From contig JAUHXU010000001.1 of assembly GCA_030426805.1 (NCBI GenBank), forward strand, positions 704,861-768,860: 64,000 bases of DNA, written 5' to 3'. Position numbers and translations under genes: made by a program. Positions 1 to 9,087 of the stretch are shown here, piece after piece. The notes beneath the pieces are model-generated. The model did no database searches and was not told where the DNA came from. It saw nothing but the letters and a program-made list of their open reading frames with translations. Numbering within the stretch: the first letter of the stretch is position 1; each line of letters begins with the position of its first letter. Source of the DNA: a bacterium (GTDB taxonomy: Bacteria; Planctomycetota; JAFGQW01).

Positions 1-474
1 AACGACGACCTGCGCCTGCAGGGCTTCGCCGCCGGCGCGGCGCGCTTCAGTCGCGGTGAAGGAATGTGGTTCGGGCGCGACGGGTTCTACTTCGCGTGCA
101 CCGACGGCGGGGCAGCCGGTCGCGGGCAGGTGTTCCGCTATCGCCCGAGCCCCGACGAGGGGACGCCGGCCGAGGCGAACAACCCCGGCCGACTCGAGTT
201 GTTCCTCGAGGCGGACGCGACCTCGCTCCTCGAAAACGCCGACAACCTGACGATCGCGCCGTGGGGTGACGTGATCGTCTGCGAAGATTCCGCCGGCCGC
301 GACGGGATGGTCGGGATCACGCCGGCGGGCGAGTCCTACCGACTGGCGGAGGCGCGCGGTCATCTGTCGGAACTCGCCGGTGCGTGCTTCTCGCCGGACG
401 GCTCCACGCTGTTCGTCAACGTCCAGGAGCGCGGCCTGACGCTCGCGATCACCGGGCCCTGGCGCACGGAGTAG
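1..474 (+). CDS. PhoX-like (DUF839) protein, C-terminal fragment
   Basis: The reading frame is open from base 1 to a TAG at 472-474, so only the last 157 or so codons are present and the start lies outside the window. The visible part contains a RGEGMWF segment followed by YFACTDGG and a GQVFRYRP strand. It ends with LTIAPWGDVIVCED and CFSPDGSTLFVNVQ. These are the blade motifs of the PhoX/DUF839 beta-propeller family of secreted, Tat-exported Ca/Fe-dependent phosphatases. The export signal and most metal ligands are off the left edge, so activity cannot be judged. It ends 7 bases before the next gene on the same strand. Family assignment is fairly secure; substrate is not. Confidence 0.75.
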   Translation, partial: NDDLRLQGFAAGAARFSRGEGMWFGRDGFYFACTDGGAAGRGQVFRYRPSPDEGTPAEANNPGRLELFLEADATSLLENADNLTIAPWGDVIVCEDSAGRDGMVGITPAGESYRLAEARGHLSELAGACFSPDGSTLFVNVQERGLTLAITGPWRTE

Positions 475-481
475 CCCGGCG

Positions 482-3400
482 ATGACCGACCTGTTGATCG
501 CACTCGGCTACACCGCCGTCGGCACCGCCCTCGGGATCGGTGCGTACGCCGTCTGGGCACGGCGCCGCGCGAAGTCCGACTCGACGCCGCAGTCGCCCCT
601 CTACGCGCTGGCCGACCGGGTCGATCCGTTCTTCCAGCAGGCCGCCCAACCGGCCGACCTGATCGCGCACCCGACGTTCATCGAAGGCGTCGCGATGCTC
701 GCGGGCGACGCCTACACGACCGGTGACCGCATCGGCTACGCGAAGGGGTCGAACGACGTGATCGCGTGCCTCGCGCTCGCGGCGCTGCACGATCGGGATC
801 CCGGGGAAGGCGAAGATCCGACGGAGGGGCTCCTCGAGGGAATCGACGGCGCCTGGGGCACGCGGCGGTTCTTCTTGCTGCGCGCGCTCGGGCGTCGCGG
901 CACCGCGCCGGTCGTCTCGCGGGTGCTCCGGAAGCTCGACGACACCTGGGAGGACGACGGCGAGACGCTGGTCCTGCAGTTGATCCGCGACCGGATCGCC
1001 GCGGACGAGGCGCCGTCGTTCGACGGGCTCGACAGCACGGACGAGGACGACATCGCGTGGATGCAGAAGTTCCTCGCGCGCGTCGACCGTGAACTCGGTA
1101 TCGACCTCGCGCAGGGGTTCGACCGCTGGGGCCAGTCGCGCCTCGACGTCGACTTCCTCAACGGCGTCGGCCATGTGATCCAGCGCCCGCCCGCCGACCC
1201 GCCGATCCGCGTCGCGACCGATGCGTTGGCCGAGCGGGTGCGCCTGCTCCGCGATTCGCTGTCCGCGGCGACGCCGCGCTCGGTCCTGCTCGTCGGCGAC
1301 GAGGGAACCGGCAAGCGCACCGCGATCGCGCAGCTGATCGAAGAACTCGCCGCCGACGACTGGACCGTCTTCGTCGCGAGCGGCCTCGACCTGATGGCGG
1401 ACCAGGTCTACATCGGCCAGCTCGAGGGTCGCCTGCAGCGACTGATCCGCACGCTGGAGAAGCGGCCGAAAGTCGTGTGGTTCGTCCCCGGCTTCCAGGA
1501 GCTGGTCTACACCGGCCGGCACAAGTTCCAGCAAGTCAGCGTCCTCGACACGATCCTGCCGCTGGTCGAGCGCGGCGACTTGAAGATCGTCGGCGCGGTC
1601 ACGCCGACCGCGTTCGAACGCGTCGCGCAGTCCAAGCCCCGCGCGAAGCTCGCGTTCGAGGCGCTGCGCGTTCCGGCGCTGGACGACGACGCCACGCTCG
1701 CGCTCGCCCGCGCGTGGACCGCCAAGGTCGGTGAAGCCGACGGCACGCCGCTCCTCGACGACCCGGTGCTCGTCGAGGCCTTCGCGCTCGTCCGCCAGTA
1801 TCTCGGCGACAAGGCGAACCCCGGCGGCCTGCTCGACTTCCTCGGCCGCCTGCGCGAGATGCGCACCACCGGCGTGTTCCCGCGCGACGCCGCACTCGGC
1901 CTCGACGGCGTGATGCGCGCGCTGACGCGGCTGACCGGATTGCCCGCGACCGTCATCGACGACCGCACCGCGCTCGACGTCACCGCGCTCGAGGCGTTCT
2001 TCCACGCCCGCGTGATGGGCCAACCCGAAGCGGTGACGTGCCTCGTCGAGCGCGTCGCGATGGTCAAGGCCGGCCTGACCGACCCGACGCGACCGACCGG
2101 CGTGTTCCTGTTCACCGGCCCCACCGGCACCGGCAAGACCGAGATCGCGAAGACGCTCGCCGACTACTTGTTCGGCTCGCCGGACCGGATGATCCGGCTG
2201 GACATGAGCGAGTTCCAGACCGCGGATGCGCACGAGCGCCTGCTCGGGGAGTCCGACGGTCCAGCGCGCGGAACCGCCCTCGTCGACCAGATCCGCAAGC
2301 AGCCGTTCGCGGTGCTGCTCCTCGACGAGTTCGAGAAGGCGCACGCGCAGGTGTGGGACCTCTTCCTGCAGGTGTTCGACGACGGTCGACTGACCGACCG
2401 CCGCGGCAACACCGCCGATTTCCGCCACGCGATCATCATCCTGACCGCGAACGTCGGTGCCGAGTCGCCCGCCGGCGCCCCGATCGGATTCGGCGACGCG
2501 ACGGCGGGGGCATTCGACGCCGAGTCGACCGCTCGCTCGCTGGCGCGCGTCTTCCGCAAGGAGTTCCTCAACCGGCTCGACCGCGTCGTCACGTTTCGGC
2601 CGCTGTCGCGCGTCGTGATGCGCGAAGTCCTCGAGAAGGAGCTCGCCCGCGTTCTCGAGCGACGCGGCCTGCGCCACCGCCAATGGGCGGTCGAGTTCGA
2701 TGCGTCCGCGCTCGAGTTCCTGCTCGACCGCGGCTTCTCGCCCGAGTTCGGCGCGCGGCCGTTGAAGCGGGCGATCGAGCGCTATCTGCTGTCGCCGCTG
2801 GCACTGACGATCGTCAACCACCGGGTGCCCGACGGCGATCAGTTCCTCTTCGTGCGCGCCGACGGCGATCGGATCGCGGTCGACTTCATCGACCCCGACG
2901 CACCGGACGACGAGCCCGCACCGGCGGACGACGAAAGCGACAGCGGCCCCGCCGACGCCGAGCGTTCGGCCGCGTCGATCGCGCTCGCCCCGAGCGGCGA
3001 CCGCGAAGACGTCGTCGCCCTGGACGCCGCGCTCGCGCGACTCGACGCGGTGGTGGCCACCGACGCGTGGCGGGACCGCAAAGCCGCTGCCCTCGACCGC
3101 GTGTCCGACCCCGACTTCTGGCAATCGGCCGAGCGGTTCACCGTCCTCGGCCGCGCCGAGTACATGGACCGGATCGAGGCCGGCATGAAGACCGCGCGGT
3201 CGCTGCTCCGCCGGCTCGACGGCGACGGCGGCGCGCGCGAACACTACCCCGCCGACCTCGTCGGCACGCTCGCCCAGCGGCTGTTCCTGCTCGACGAAGC
3301 GCTCGCCGATCCGGACGGGCCGCAGGATGCGTTCGTCGCGGTCGAGGCGACGCGCGATTCCAAGAGCGATCCGGCGGCGTGCGACACGACCGCCCGTCGC

Positions 3401-3808
3401 GTCGTCGCGATGCTCACGCGCTGGGCCGACAAGCGTCGCATGGCACTCGAGCCGATCGACGAGCGTCCCGGCGACGCGCGCACGCCCTACCGGTTCGTCG
3501 GCACCGTGAGCGGCTTCGCGGCGTGGCGCGTGCTCGCCCGGGAACACGGACTGCACGTCTTCGCGGACGGCGAGGTGCGCCATCGCGTGCGCGTCGTCGT
3601 CGCGGCGCAGCCGCCCCACCCGCTCGCCGACGACGCGGCGGTGCGCGACGCGGCGCACGCGGCGCTCGACGCCGCCACCGACGCGACCCCCCAGGTCGTG
3701 CGACGCTATCGCGAGGCGCCGTCGCCCCTGGTCCGCGACGCGCGCGGCTGGCGGACCGGTCGGATCGACCGCGTGCTGGACGGCGACTTCGACCTCTTCG
3801 GCCGATGA
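482..3808 (+). CDS. ClpA/ClpB-type AAA+ ATPase fused to an RF2-like domain lacking GGQ
   Basis: 1108 residues. A single membrane segment at about 5-25 (LIALGYTAVGTALGIGAYAV) may anchor it. Nucleotide-binding domain 1 has a Walker A GDEGTGKRT near 272 and a weak Walker B. Domain 2 is complete, with GPTGTGKT near 546, LLLDEFEK near 613 and a ClpB-like small domain ending FGARPLKRAIERYLL. Such proteins unfold or disaggregate proteins. Residues about 855-1108 are unlike any Clp C-terminus and follow the order of bacterial release factor 2. They show a PCRF-like helix DPDFWQSAERFTVL, then VEATRD and MLTRWADKRRMALEPIDE, then VSGFAAWRVLAREHGLHVF, and finally VVRRYREAPSPLVRDARG with VLDGDFDLF at the end. 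The GGQ-bearing segment is absent. No ClpP is nearby. The next gene overlaps by 4 bases. The fusion is seen; a ribosome-linked role is inference. Confidence 0.85.
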   Translation: MTDLLIALGYTAVGTALGIGAYAVWARRRAKSDSTPQSPLYALADRVDPFFQQAAQPADLIAHPTFIEGVAMLAGDAYTTGDRIGYAKGSNDVIACLALAALHDRDPGEGEDPTEGLLEGIDGAWGTRRFFLLRALGRRGTAPVVSRVLRKLDDTWEDDGETLVLQLIRDRIAADEAPSFDGLDSTDEDDIAWMQKFLARVDRELGIDLAQGFDRWGQSRLDVDFLNGVGHVIQRPPADPPIRVATDALAERVRLLRDSLSAATPRSVLLVGDEGTGKRTAIAQLIEELAADDWTVFVASGLDLMADQVYIGQLEGRLQRLIRTLEKRPKVVWFVPGFQELVYTGRHKFQQVSVLDTILPLVERGDLKIVGAVTPTAFERVAQSKPRAKLAFEALRVPALDDDATLALARAWTAKVGEADGTPLLDDPVLVEAFALVRQYLGDKANPGGLLDFLGRLREMRTTGVFPRDAALGLDGVMRALTRLTGLPATVIDDRTALDVTALEAFFHARVMGQPEAVTCLVERVAMVKAGLTDPTRPTGVFLFTGPTGTGKTEIAKTLADYLFGSPDRMIRLDMSEFQTADAHERLLGESDGPARGTALVDQIRKQPFAVLLLDEFEKAHAQVWDLFLQVFDDGRLTDRRGNTADFRHAIIILTANVGAESPAGAPIGFGDATAGAFDAESTARSLARVFRKEFLNRLDRVVTFRPLSRVVMREVLEKELARVLERRGLRHRQWAVEFDASALEFLLDRGFSPEFGARPLKRAIERYLLSPLALTIVNHRVPDGDQFLFVRADGDRIAVDFIDPDAPDDEPAPADDESDSGPADAERSAASIALAPSGDREDVVALDAALARLDAVVATDAWRDRKAAALDRVSDPDFWQSAERFTVLGRAEYMDRIEAGMKTARSLLRRLDGDGGAREHYPADLVGTLAQRLFLLDEALADPDGPQDAFVAVEATRDSKSDPAACDTTARRVVAMLTRWADKRRMALEPIDERPGDARTPYRFVGTVSGFAAWRVLAREHGLHVFADGEVRHRVRVVVAAQPPHPLADDAAVRDAAHAALDAATDATPQVVRRYREAPSPLVRDARGWRTGRIDRVLDGDFDLFGR

Positions 3809-5058
3809 GTCCCACCCGCGCGCTCCGCGCCTACGGGGACGCGTTCCGCGGCCTGCCGCGCGACGTCTGGTTCCTGTGCGGCACGATGCTGATCAACCGC
3901 GCCGGCGCGATGGTGATGATCTTCCAGACGCTCTACCTGACCGAATCGCGCGGGCTGTCGAAGGTCGCGACGTCGTGGGTCGTCACCGCATACGCAGTCG
4001 GCTCGGCCGTCGGCGCGTTCCTCGGCGGCGTCATCGTCGACCGGATCGGCGCCTACCGCACCCAACTCGCCTCAACCGTCGCGGCGGGCGTCGTCCTGTT
4101 CGCCTTCCCCTACGCGATGTACGACGCCGGCCCGGTCGCACTGGCGATGGCCTTCTTCGCCCTGTCGACGATCGCCGACGCCGCGCGGCCGGCGATGATG
4201 GCCGGCATCGCGGAACGGTGCCCGCCCGAGCGACAAGCACGCGCGTTCACGCTGCTGCGGCTCGCGATGAGCGTCGGGCTCGCGATCGCGCCGGCCGCCG
4301 GGGGATACGTCTCCGGCTACACGTGGCTCTTCCTGATCAACGGCGCCGCGTCGCTCGCCGCGGCTGCGTGGCTCGTCGTCGCGGTCGGCCCGGACCCGGC
4401 CCCGGAACCCGACGCACCGGAGCACGCGGCGACGCCCCGGGCCCGATCGCCGTGGAAGGACGGGCCGTTTCTCGTGCTGATCGCACTCGTCATCCTCGTC
4501 GCGAGCGCGTTCTTCCAGATCCTCGTCGCGCTCCCGGTCTACATGCGCGAGATCTACGGTCTCGAGCGCGAGGTGATCGGCCACCTGCTCGCATTCAACT
4601 CGATCCTGATCATCGTCTTCGAGATGCCGTTCATCCGCTGGGCGGAGCGCCGCGATCTGCTGCGCTGGTTCGGGCTCGGCAGCCTGCTCGTCTGCATCGG
4701 GTTCGGCCTGATGCCGTTCGGCCACGGCGCCCTCTACGCGGCGTTCACGATCATCGTCTGGACGATCGGCGAGATGCTGTGCCTGCCGCTGTCGAACACG
4801 CTGGTCGCGGCCCGCGCGCCCCGCGGCAGTCGCGGCGCCTACATGGGGCTCTACGCGATGGCGTTCTCGATCGCGTTCGTCGTGACGCCGCTGTGGTCGT
4901 TCCGCGTCTACGAGCACATCTCGCCCGATGCGGTCTGGTACGTCGTCGCCGTCGTCGGGCCGATCGTGCTCGCCGGCGCGTGGGCGCTGCGGTCCCGGTG
5001 GACCGCGACGTCCGATGCTCCCGATGGCCGTCAACCGACCGCCGGATCAGCCGGTTGA
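3805..5058 (+). CDS. Major facilitator superfamily transporter
   Basis: 417 residues starting at the ATG of an ATGA overlap with the AAA+ gene, which suggests translational coupling. The protein has about twelve hydrophobic segments in two halves with a cytoplasmic loop rich in Pro and Glu near 195-215. It opens with a short basic N-terminus and RDVWFLCGTMLINRAGAMVMIF. After helix 2 comes GGVIVDRIGAYRT, the MFS loop 2-3 motif region. The pattern resembles the YajR/YdeE-like drug-efflux branch, but nothing visible fixes the substrate. Its start beyond the AAA+ stop is unlikely because the first transmembrane segment would be lost. Its stop codon overlaps a possible promoter for the following cas10-like gene. 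Confidence 0.82.
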   Translation: MSPTRALRAYGDAFRGLPRDVWFLCGTMLINRAGAMVMIFQTLYLTESRGLSKVATSWVVTAYAVGSAVGAFLGGVIVDRIGAYRTQLASTVAAGVVLFAFPYAMYDAGPVALAMAFFALSTIADAARPAMMAGIAERCPPERQARAFTLLRLAMSVGLAIAPAAGGYVSGYTWLFLINGAASLAAAAWLVVAVGPDPAPEPDAPEHAATPRARSPWKDGPFLVLIALVILVASAFFQILVALPVYMREIYGLEREVIGHLLAFNSILIIVFEMPFIRWAERRDLLRWFGLGSLLVCIGFGLMPFGHGALYAAFTIIVWTIGEMLCLPLSNTLVAARAPRGSRGAYMGLYAMAFSIAFVVTPLWSFRVYEHISPDAVWYVVAVVGPIVLAGAWALRSRWTATSDAPDGRQPTAGSAG

Positions 5059-7018
5059 CCCACTCGACTCGCGAGCGGTAAGCTACCCCCTCGCCGCCCC
5101 GCGCGCGCGCCCGCTCGGCCGCCACGACGCGGCCCCACTCCCTGCGAAGGCCGATCCGATCAACCCACCCATCGACACCGTCCGAGCCGCCGTCGCCGCG
5201 GCCCTCGAGGCCGAGGCGAACGCGCAACCCGGCGACCCGCTCGACGCCGAACGGCTCGCGCGCGCCGCCGCGCTCGAACCCGCCGACGACGACGGCGACG
5301 CGTGGCGCACGCGCTTCGGTCACGCGCCGTTGACCGTCGTCGCCTACGACGCGCCCGACGCCGACACGTTCGTGCGAACCGGCAGCCGCCCGGTGGATCG
5401 CGCCGGGGCCGCTGCCTTGCTGCGCGCGGTCGGCGATGCGGACAACCCCGCGTCGATCCCGTCGCGCCTCGGACCGAAGTCACTGTTCGCATCCGGCGCG
5501 AGTGGACTGGTCGTGTGTGCGTCTTCGGAAGCCGACACGGTCGTGCAGCTGATCCGTGACGCGGTGCGTGCGACCGTCTCGTCGCTCGGCGCGCAGGAGG
5601 CCGACGCGGTCGAACCGGTCGCGGCGGCGTTGCCGATCGCGTGCGCGACGCTCCCGGTGTGGCCGGACGAGCTCGTCGGATCGGGCCCGGCACCGGACGA
5701 GACGCCGAGCGCGCTCGGCCTCGCGCCGGCCGGTAGCGCGTGGTGCGGCGCCGCCGCGACCGTGCGGGCGCGCCTGCGTCGCGCGCGATCTGCGGTCGCC
5801 GCGTGCACGCCGTCGATCGACGCGGACACGGCGCGGTGTGACGCATGCGCGGTCGAAGCCGCCCACGCGCCGGACGAGGCATTCGGCGAGACGCTCTGCC
5901 ACCCGTGCGCCGCGCGCCGTCGCGCAGGCCGTCGAGCCGTGCGCAAGGCCGATCACGCCCGCTCGTTCCGTGACATCGCGGGCGCCGCCTCGATGGCGGT
6001 CGTCCACGCCTCCGCGATCGACGCCGGGCGCGCGTTCGCCGGCACCGAATCGCTGGCCGACGACGTCGCGCTCGCATCGGCGCTCACGACCGCACTCGCG
6101 GAAGCGAACGATCGGGCGCTCGCACACGTCGCGTCGCACGGCCTCGACCCGGATCGCGAATGCCACGTGTCGCGACTCGCCGCGACCGACGCGCTCGCCG
6201 TGATCCCGGCGCGCCACGTGTTCCCCTACGCGGAGCGGTTCATCGGCGCGTTCCACACCGCGTTCGACCGACTCCGGCCCCGCCGCACGAACGAGCGACT
6301 CCGACTCGGCGTCGCCCTCGGCATCGCGATCGCGCCGCCGGCGACACCGATCGACGTCGCGGTCGACGCGGCGCGCGCCCTCGCGACCGGCGCCAAGCGC
6401 GCCGCGCGGTCGGGCGATGCCCGCAGTGCGGTCGACTTCGCGCGACTCGACGGCGGCGCGGCATTCGGCGCGATGCCCGGTGCGATCCGGGACGCCGCGC
6501 CGTGGACCGTCGCAGCGCGCGACGGCGAACCGACGCGACGGCTCACCCAGCGCCCGTTCACCGATGCGGCGTTTCGCGCGACGCTCGACGCGGTGCGTGC
6601 ACTCGTCCGCCACCGCGCCCCCCGCGACGAACTCTACGCACTCGCCGAGCAACTGCGACGCGACACGCGGATCGGTACGAGCGCGGCGCGCGGCGCCCTC
6701 GCGCGCTGCCCGGGGTTGCGCGGTGCGCTGCGCGACGCCGGCATCGCCCTCGACGCGTTTCCGTGGGAGCCGGTCGACGACGACGTCGTCACCCGCCTCG
6801 TCGACTGGGTCGAAGTGCTCCGCTTCGCGAAGGACGCCGACCCGGCGCGGCGCCCACCGCGGCGCCCGAACGCGAAGAAGCGAAAGAAGAACGACAAGCG
6901 CACGGACGGCAAGCCGAGCGGCGACGGTGCGCCGAAGAAGAAACGCCGTCGGCGTGGCCGGCGCGGGAAGCGCCCGGACGCATCCGCCCCGACCCCGGAA
7001 GCGAGTAGCGACGCATGA
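5024..7018 (+). CDS. Cas10-like large subunit with degenerate palm motif
   Basis: About 664 residues from the ATG at 5024; the start is uncertain because the first 45 residues look unstructured. Conserved material begins near IDTVRAAVAAAL. A zinc-finger CDAC (272-275) and CHPC (292-295) precedes MAVVHASAIDAGRAFAG, the position where Cas10 palm domains have their first metal-binding strand. AATDALAVIPA at about 386-396 aligns with the GGDD strand of Cas10, so the GGDD motif reads AATD. No HD nuclease motif is present at the N-terminus. A helical region follows, then a very basic tail (about 605-655, runs of Lys and Arg). Cas10 scaffolds type III CRISPR complexes; here cyclic oligoadenylate synthesis and ssDNA cleavage are probably lost. 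The stop overlaps the next ATG (ATGA). Confidence 0.72.
   Translation: MAVNRPPDQPVDPLDSRAVSYPLAAPRARPLGRHDAAPLPAKADPINPPIDTVRAAVAAALEAEANAQPGDPLDAERLARAAALEPADDDGDAWRTRFGHAPLTVVAYDAPDADTFVRTGSRPVDRAGAAALLRAVGDADNPASIPSRLGPKSLFASGASGLVVCASSEADTVVQLIRDAVRATVSSLGAQEADAVEPVAAALPIACATLPVWPDELVGSGPAPDETPSALGLAPAGSAWCGAAATVRARLRRARSAVAACTPSIDADTARCDACAVEAAHAPDEAFGETLCHPCAARRRAGRRAVRKADHARSFRDIAGAASMAVVHASAIDAGRAFAGTESLADDVALASALTTALAEANDRALAHVASHGLDPDRECHVSRLAATDALAVIPARHVFPYAERFIGAFHTAFDRLRPRRTNERLRLGVALGIAIAPPATPIDVAVDAARALATGAKRAARSGDARSAVDFARLDGGAAFGAMPGAIRDAAPWTVAARDGEPTRRLTQRPFTDAAFRATLDAVRALVRHRAPRDELYALAEQLRRDTRIGTSAARGALARCPGLRGALRDAGIALDAFPWEPVDDDVVTRLVDWVEVLRFAKDADPARRPPRRPNAKKRKKNDKRTDGKPSGDGAPKKKRRRRGRRGKRPDASAPTPEASSDA
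5055..5084 (+). promoter_or_regulatory. Possible sigma-70-like promoter ahead of the Cas10-like operon
   Basis: TTGACC at 5055-5060 and TAAGCT at 5079-5084 are separated by 18 bases, in a position suited to driving the seven-gene effector operon. If used, transcription would begin near 5091, downstream of the ATG codons at 5015 and 5024. The real start of the Cas10-like protein would then lie further in. Similarity to consensus is partial. Confidence 0.35.
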
Positions 7019-8709
7019 CTCGACATACGCTGGTCGTCCGGCCCCGCGGCGCGCTGCTCGTCGGCGGCGGCGGCGCCCTGACCCCACACCTCGACGTCGC
7101 CCAGGTGCGCGACGACGACGGCGTGCCGCACATCCCGGCCACCGCACTTCGCGGCGCGATCCGCGAGCAAGCGGAGCGCCTCGCGCGCGAGGCCGGCGCC
7201 GACGTGTCGTCGCTGTTCGGCGAACCCGGCCGCGCCGCCCGCGTGCGGATCGGTGACGCCGTGATCCCGCCGGCACTCGACGCGACGCGCGACGCGTTCG
7301 CGCGTGGCGAAGGCTACACGGTCCGCCACGGCGCGACGCGAACGCGCGAGACCGGGCAGTGCCTGCCGGATGCGCACTACCGCCGCGAGGCGATCGACGG
7401 CGGTGCCGCCGATCTCCGCTTCGAGGCGACCGTCGACGTCGACACGCTCGACCCCGCCGCAGAGCGACTGCTGCGCGGCGCAGTCCACGCCGTACACGCG
7501 ATCGGCTTCGGCCGCAGCGGTGGCCTCGGCGCGGTCGCGCTGACGCTCGAATCGGCGCCCCCGGCAACGCCGACGGCGCCCGCGATTCCCGAGCACGACG
7601 CGATCACGATCACGCTGCGGGCGGAGGAGCCGATCGTGATCGACGCCGACAGCCGAGGCGCGGCCGCGATCCCCGCGCCCGTCCTGCGTGCCGCGCTGAT
7701 CGCCGCCGTCGCCCGCGCACGCGGAACCGATCCGCGCCACGATCTCGCCGACGACGACGCGGTCCGTCCGGTGGCGTTCGACGCCGCGACCTGCTTGCGC
7801 ATCGGTGACGCGTCGACCGCGGCACCGCGCGCGCACACGACGGTCGTGTGCACCCAGTGTCCGGCGGACCCGCCCGCGCTCGACACGCTGGTGCGCGATT
7901 TCGTCGCGGGCCGTATCGCCGATGCGGGCGGCCGCGTCCGCCTGGACGCCCGCTGCCCGCGCTGCGGCACGGCGCCATCGACCGACGGCGCCGCACCCCA
8001 CGGCGACGCGGCGCGCCGACGTTTGGTCGCGACCCAGGGGATCGACCGTGTCCGGGGCACCCCGGGCGCGCCGGTCGTGCGCACGGCATTCGACCGGGGC
8101 ACGCGCTTCGTCGCCCGGATCGGTCGCATCGACGACGCGGGGCGTGCGTTCCTCCGGGACGCAGCGAGCGTCGGCCTTCGGGTCGGCCGCGGCCGCAACC
8201 GTGGCTTCGGGCACGTCGCGATCGAGTCGTGCGCGGTGGTGGACGACACCCCGCTCGCGGAACGGCTCGCCGCATTCGACCGCGCGACGCGGGACGCGAT
8301 CGACGGCGCGGCGGGCACGTGCGGCGTCGCCGAGGCGGCGCCTCCGCTCGGTCGCAGCTTCGTCGCGGTCACCGCGTCGACCGACGTGATCGTCGCGGGC
8401 GACGCGACGGATGCCGAGTCCGCGTGGCTCGCGGCCCTCGGGCTCGACGGCGCGACGATCGGCGCGGGGTCGGTGCGCACGACGCGCACGACCGGATACG
8501 ACGGCTTCCGAAACCGGCAGAAACCCGTGCGGACGGCGATCACCGCCGGGTCGGTGCTGCTGCTCGAACTCGACGCGTCGTTGGAATCCCTCGTCGACGC
8601 ACTCGCCGCCCGCGAGCGCGACGGCATCGGGGACGTACGCGAAGAAGGCTTCGGCGCGATCCGCTTCAGTGACGCGACGCACCGACCGGGGTGGAGAACG
8701 ACGACATGA
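7015..8709 (+). CDS. Csx10-like RAMP superfamily protein
   Basis: 564 residues beginning at the ATG that overlaps the Cas10-like stop. It carries several ferredoxin-like RAMP signatures. First comes RDDDGVPHIPATALRGAIRE (about 35-55), then a glycine-rich loop GFGRSGGLGAV (about 163). A Zn-ribbon-like pair CTQC/CPRC lies near 281 and 318. Then there is TAFDRGTRFVARIGRID with GRGRNRGFGHVAI near 390-405, and a last EEGFGAIRF near the C-terminus. The central part follows the Csx10 family layout, a Cas5-group subunit typical of subtype III-D that binds the 5' handle of the crRNA. It could instead be a fused Cas7-type protein. Its 3' end overlaps the next gene by 4 bases. RAMP membership is firm, Csx10 placement moderate. 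Confidence 0.7.
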   Translation: MTRHTLVVRPRGALLVGGGGALTPHLDVAQVRDDDGVPHIPATALRGAIREQAERLAREAGADVSSLFGEPGRAARVRIGDAVIPPALDATRDAFARGEGYTVRHGATRTRETGQCLPDAHYRREAIDGGAADLRFEATVDVDTLDPAAERLLRGAVHAVHAIGFGRSGGLGAVALTLESAPPATPTAPAIPEHDAITITLRAEEPIVIDADSRGAAAIPAPVLRAALIAAVARARGTDPRHDLADDDAVRPVAFDAATCLRIGDASTAAPRAHTTVVCTQCPADPPALDTLVRDFVAGRIADAGGRVRLDARCPRCGTAPSTDGAAPHGDAARRRLVATQGIDRVRGTPGAPVVRTAFDRGTRFVARIGRIDDAGRAFLRDAASVGLRVGRGRNRGFGHVAIESCAVVDDTPLAERLAAFDRATRDAIDGAAGTCGVAEAAPPLGRSFVAVTASTDVIVAGDATDAESAWLAALGLDGATIGAGSVRTTRTTGYDGFRNRQKPVRTAITAGSVLLLELDASLESLVDALAARERDGIGDVREEGFGAIRFSDATHRPGWRTTT

Positions 8710-9083
8710 CGGACACCGCGACGTTGATCCAGCGGGCCGAGGACTACTTGGCGAAGAACAAGATCTTCGAGGCGCGGCCGAACCAGCGCAAGCGGGTGAA
8801 GGATCCCGTCGTCGCGGCGACGTCGCTCGAAGACGTGCGCGCCGCGGCCGAAAGCGGCGCGACGATCCCCGAACTCGCGAACTTCCTGCGCCATCAGATG
8901 AGCCGCGGTCGCGACGGGTGGCCCCACCGCAAGTCGGGCGACGCCCTCGTGCGGATGCTCGAGAAGGACATCGCCCCGCTCGCCGGTGACGACGCGACCG
9001 CGGTCGAGCGGTTCCTCGGCTACCTGATCCGCCACTACCACTACCGCTGCCTCGGTGCGGGCACGCACGCGCGGGACCGGTGA
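8706..9083 (+). CDS. Small helical subunit (Cas11/Csm2-like candidate)
   Basis: 125 residues, start chosen at the ATG in the ATGA overlap with the previous stop. It is predicted mostly helical: TLIQRAEDYLAKNK, then LEDVRAAAESGATIPELANFLRHQM, then a C-terminal ERFLGYLIRHYHYR. I see no catalytic motif. Type III effector complexes contain a small alpha-helical subunit of about this size between the large subunit and the Cas7 filament. The position among RAMP genes makes that role likely, though sequence alone does not prove it. It ends 4 bases before the next start. Functional assignment rests on context. Confidence 0.55.
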   Translation: MTDTATLIQRAEDYLAKNKIFEARPNQRKRVKDPVVAATSLEDVRAAAESGATIPELANFLRHQMSRGRDGWPHRKSGDALVRMLEKDIAPLAGDDATAVERFLGYLIRHYHYRCLGAGTHARDR

Positions 9084-9087
9084 GGCG

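Noticed and set aside
449..3658. A 1069-codon minus-strand open frame
   Set aside because: Shadow of the AAA+ gene; composition is biased and no motif is visible.
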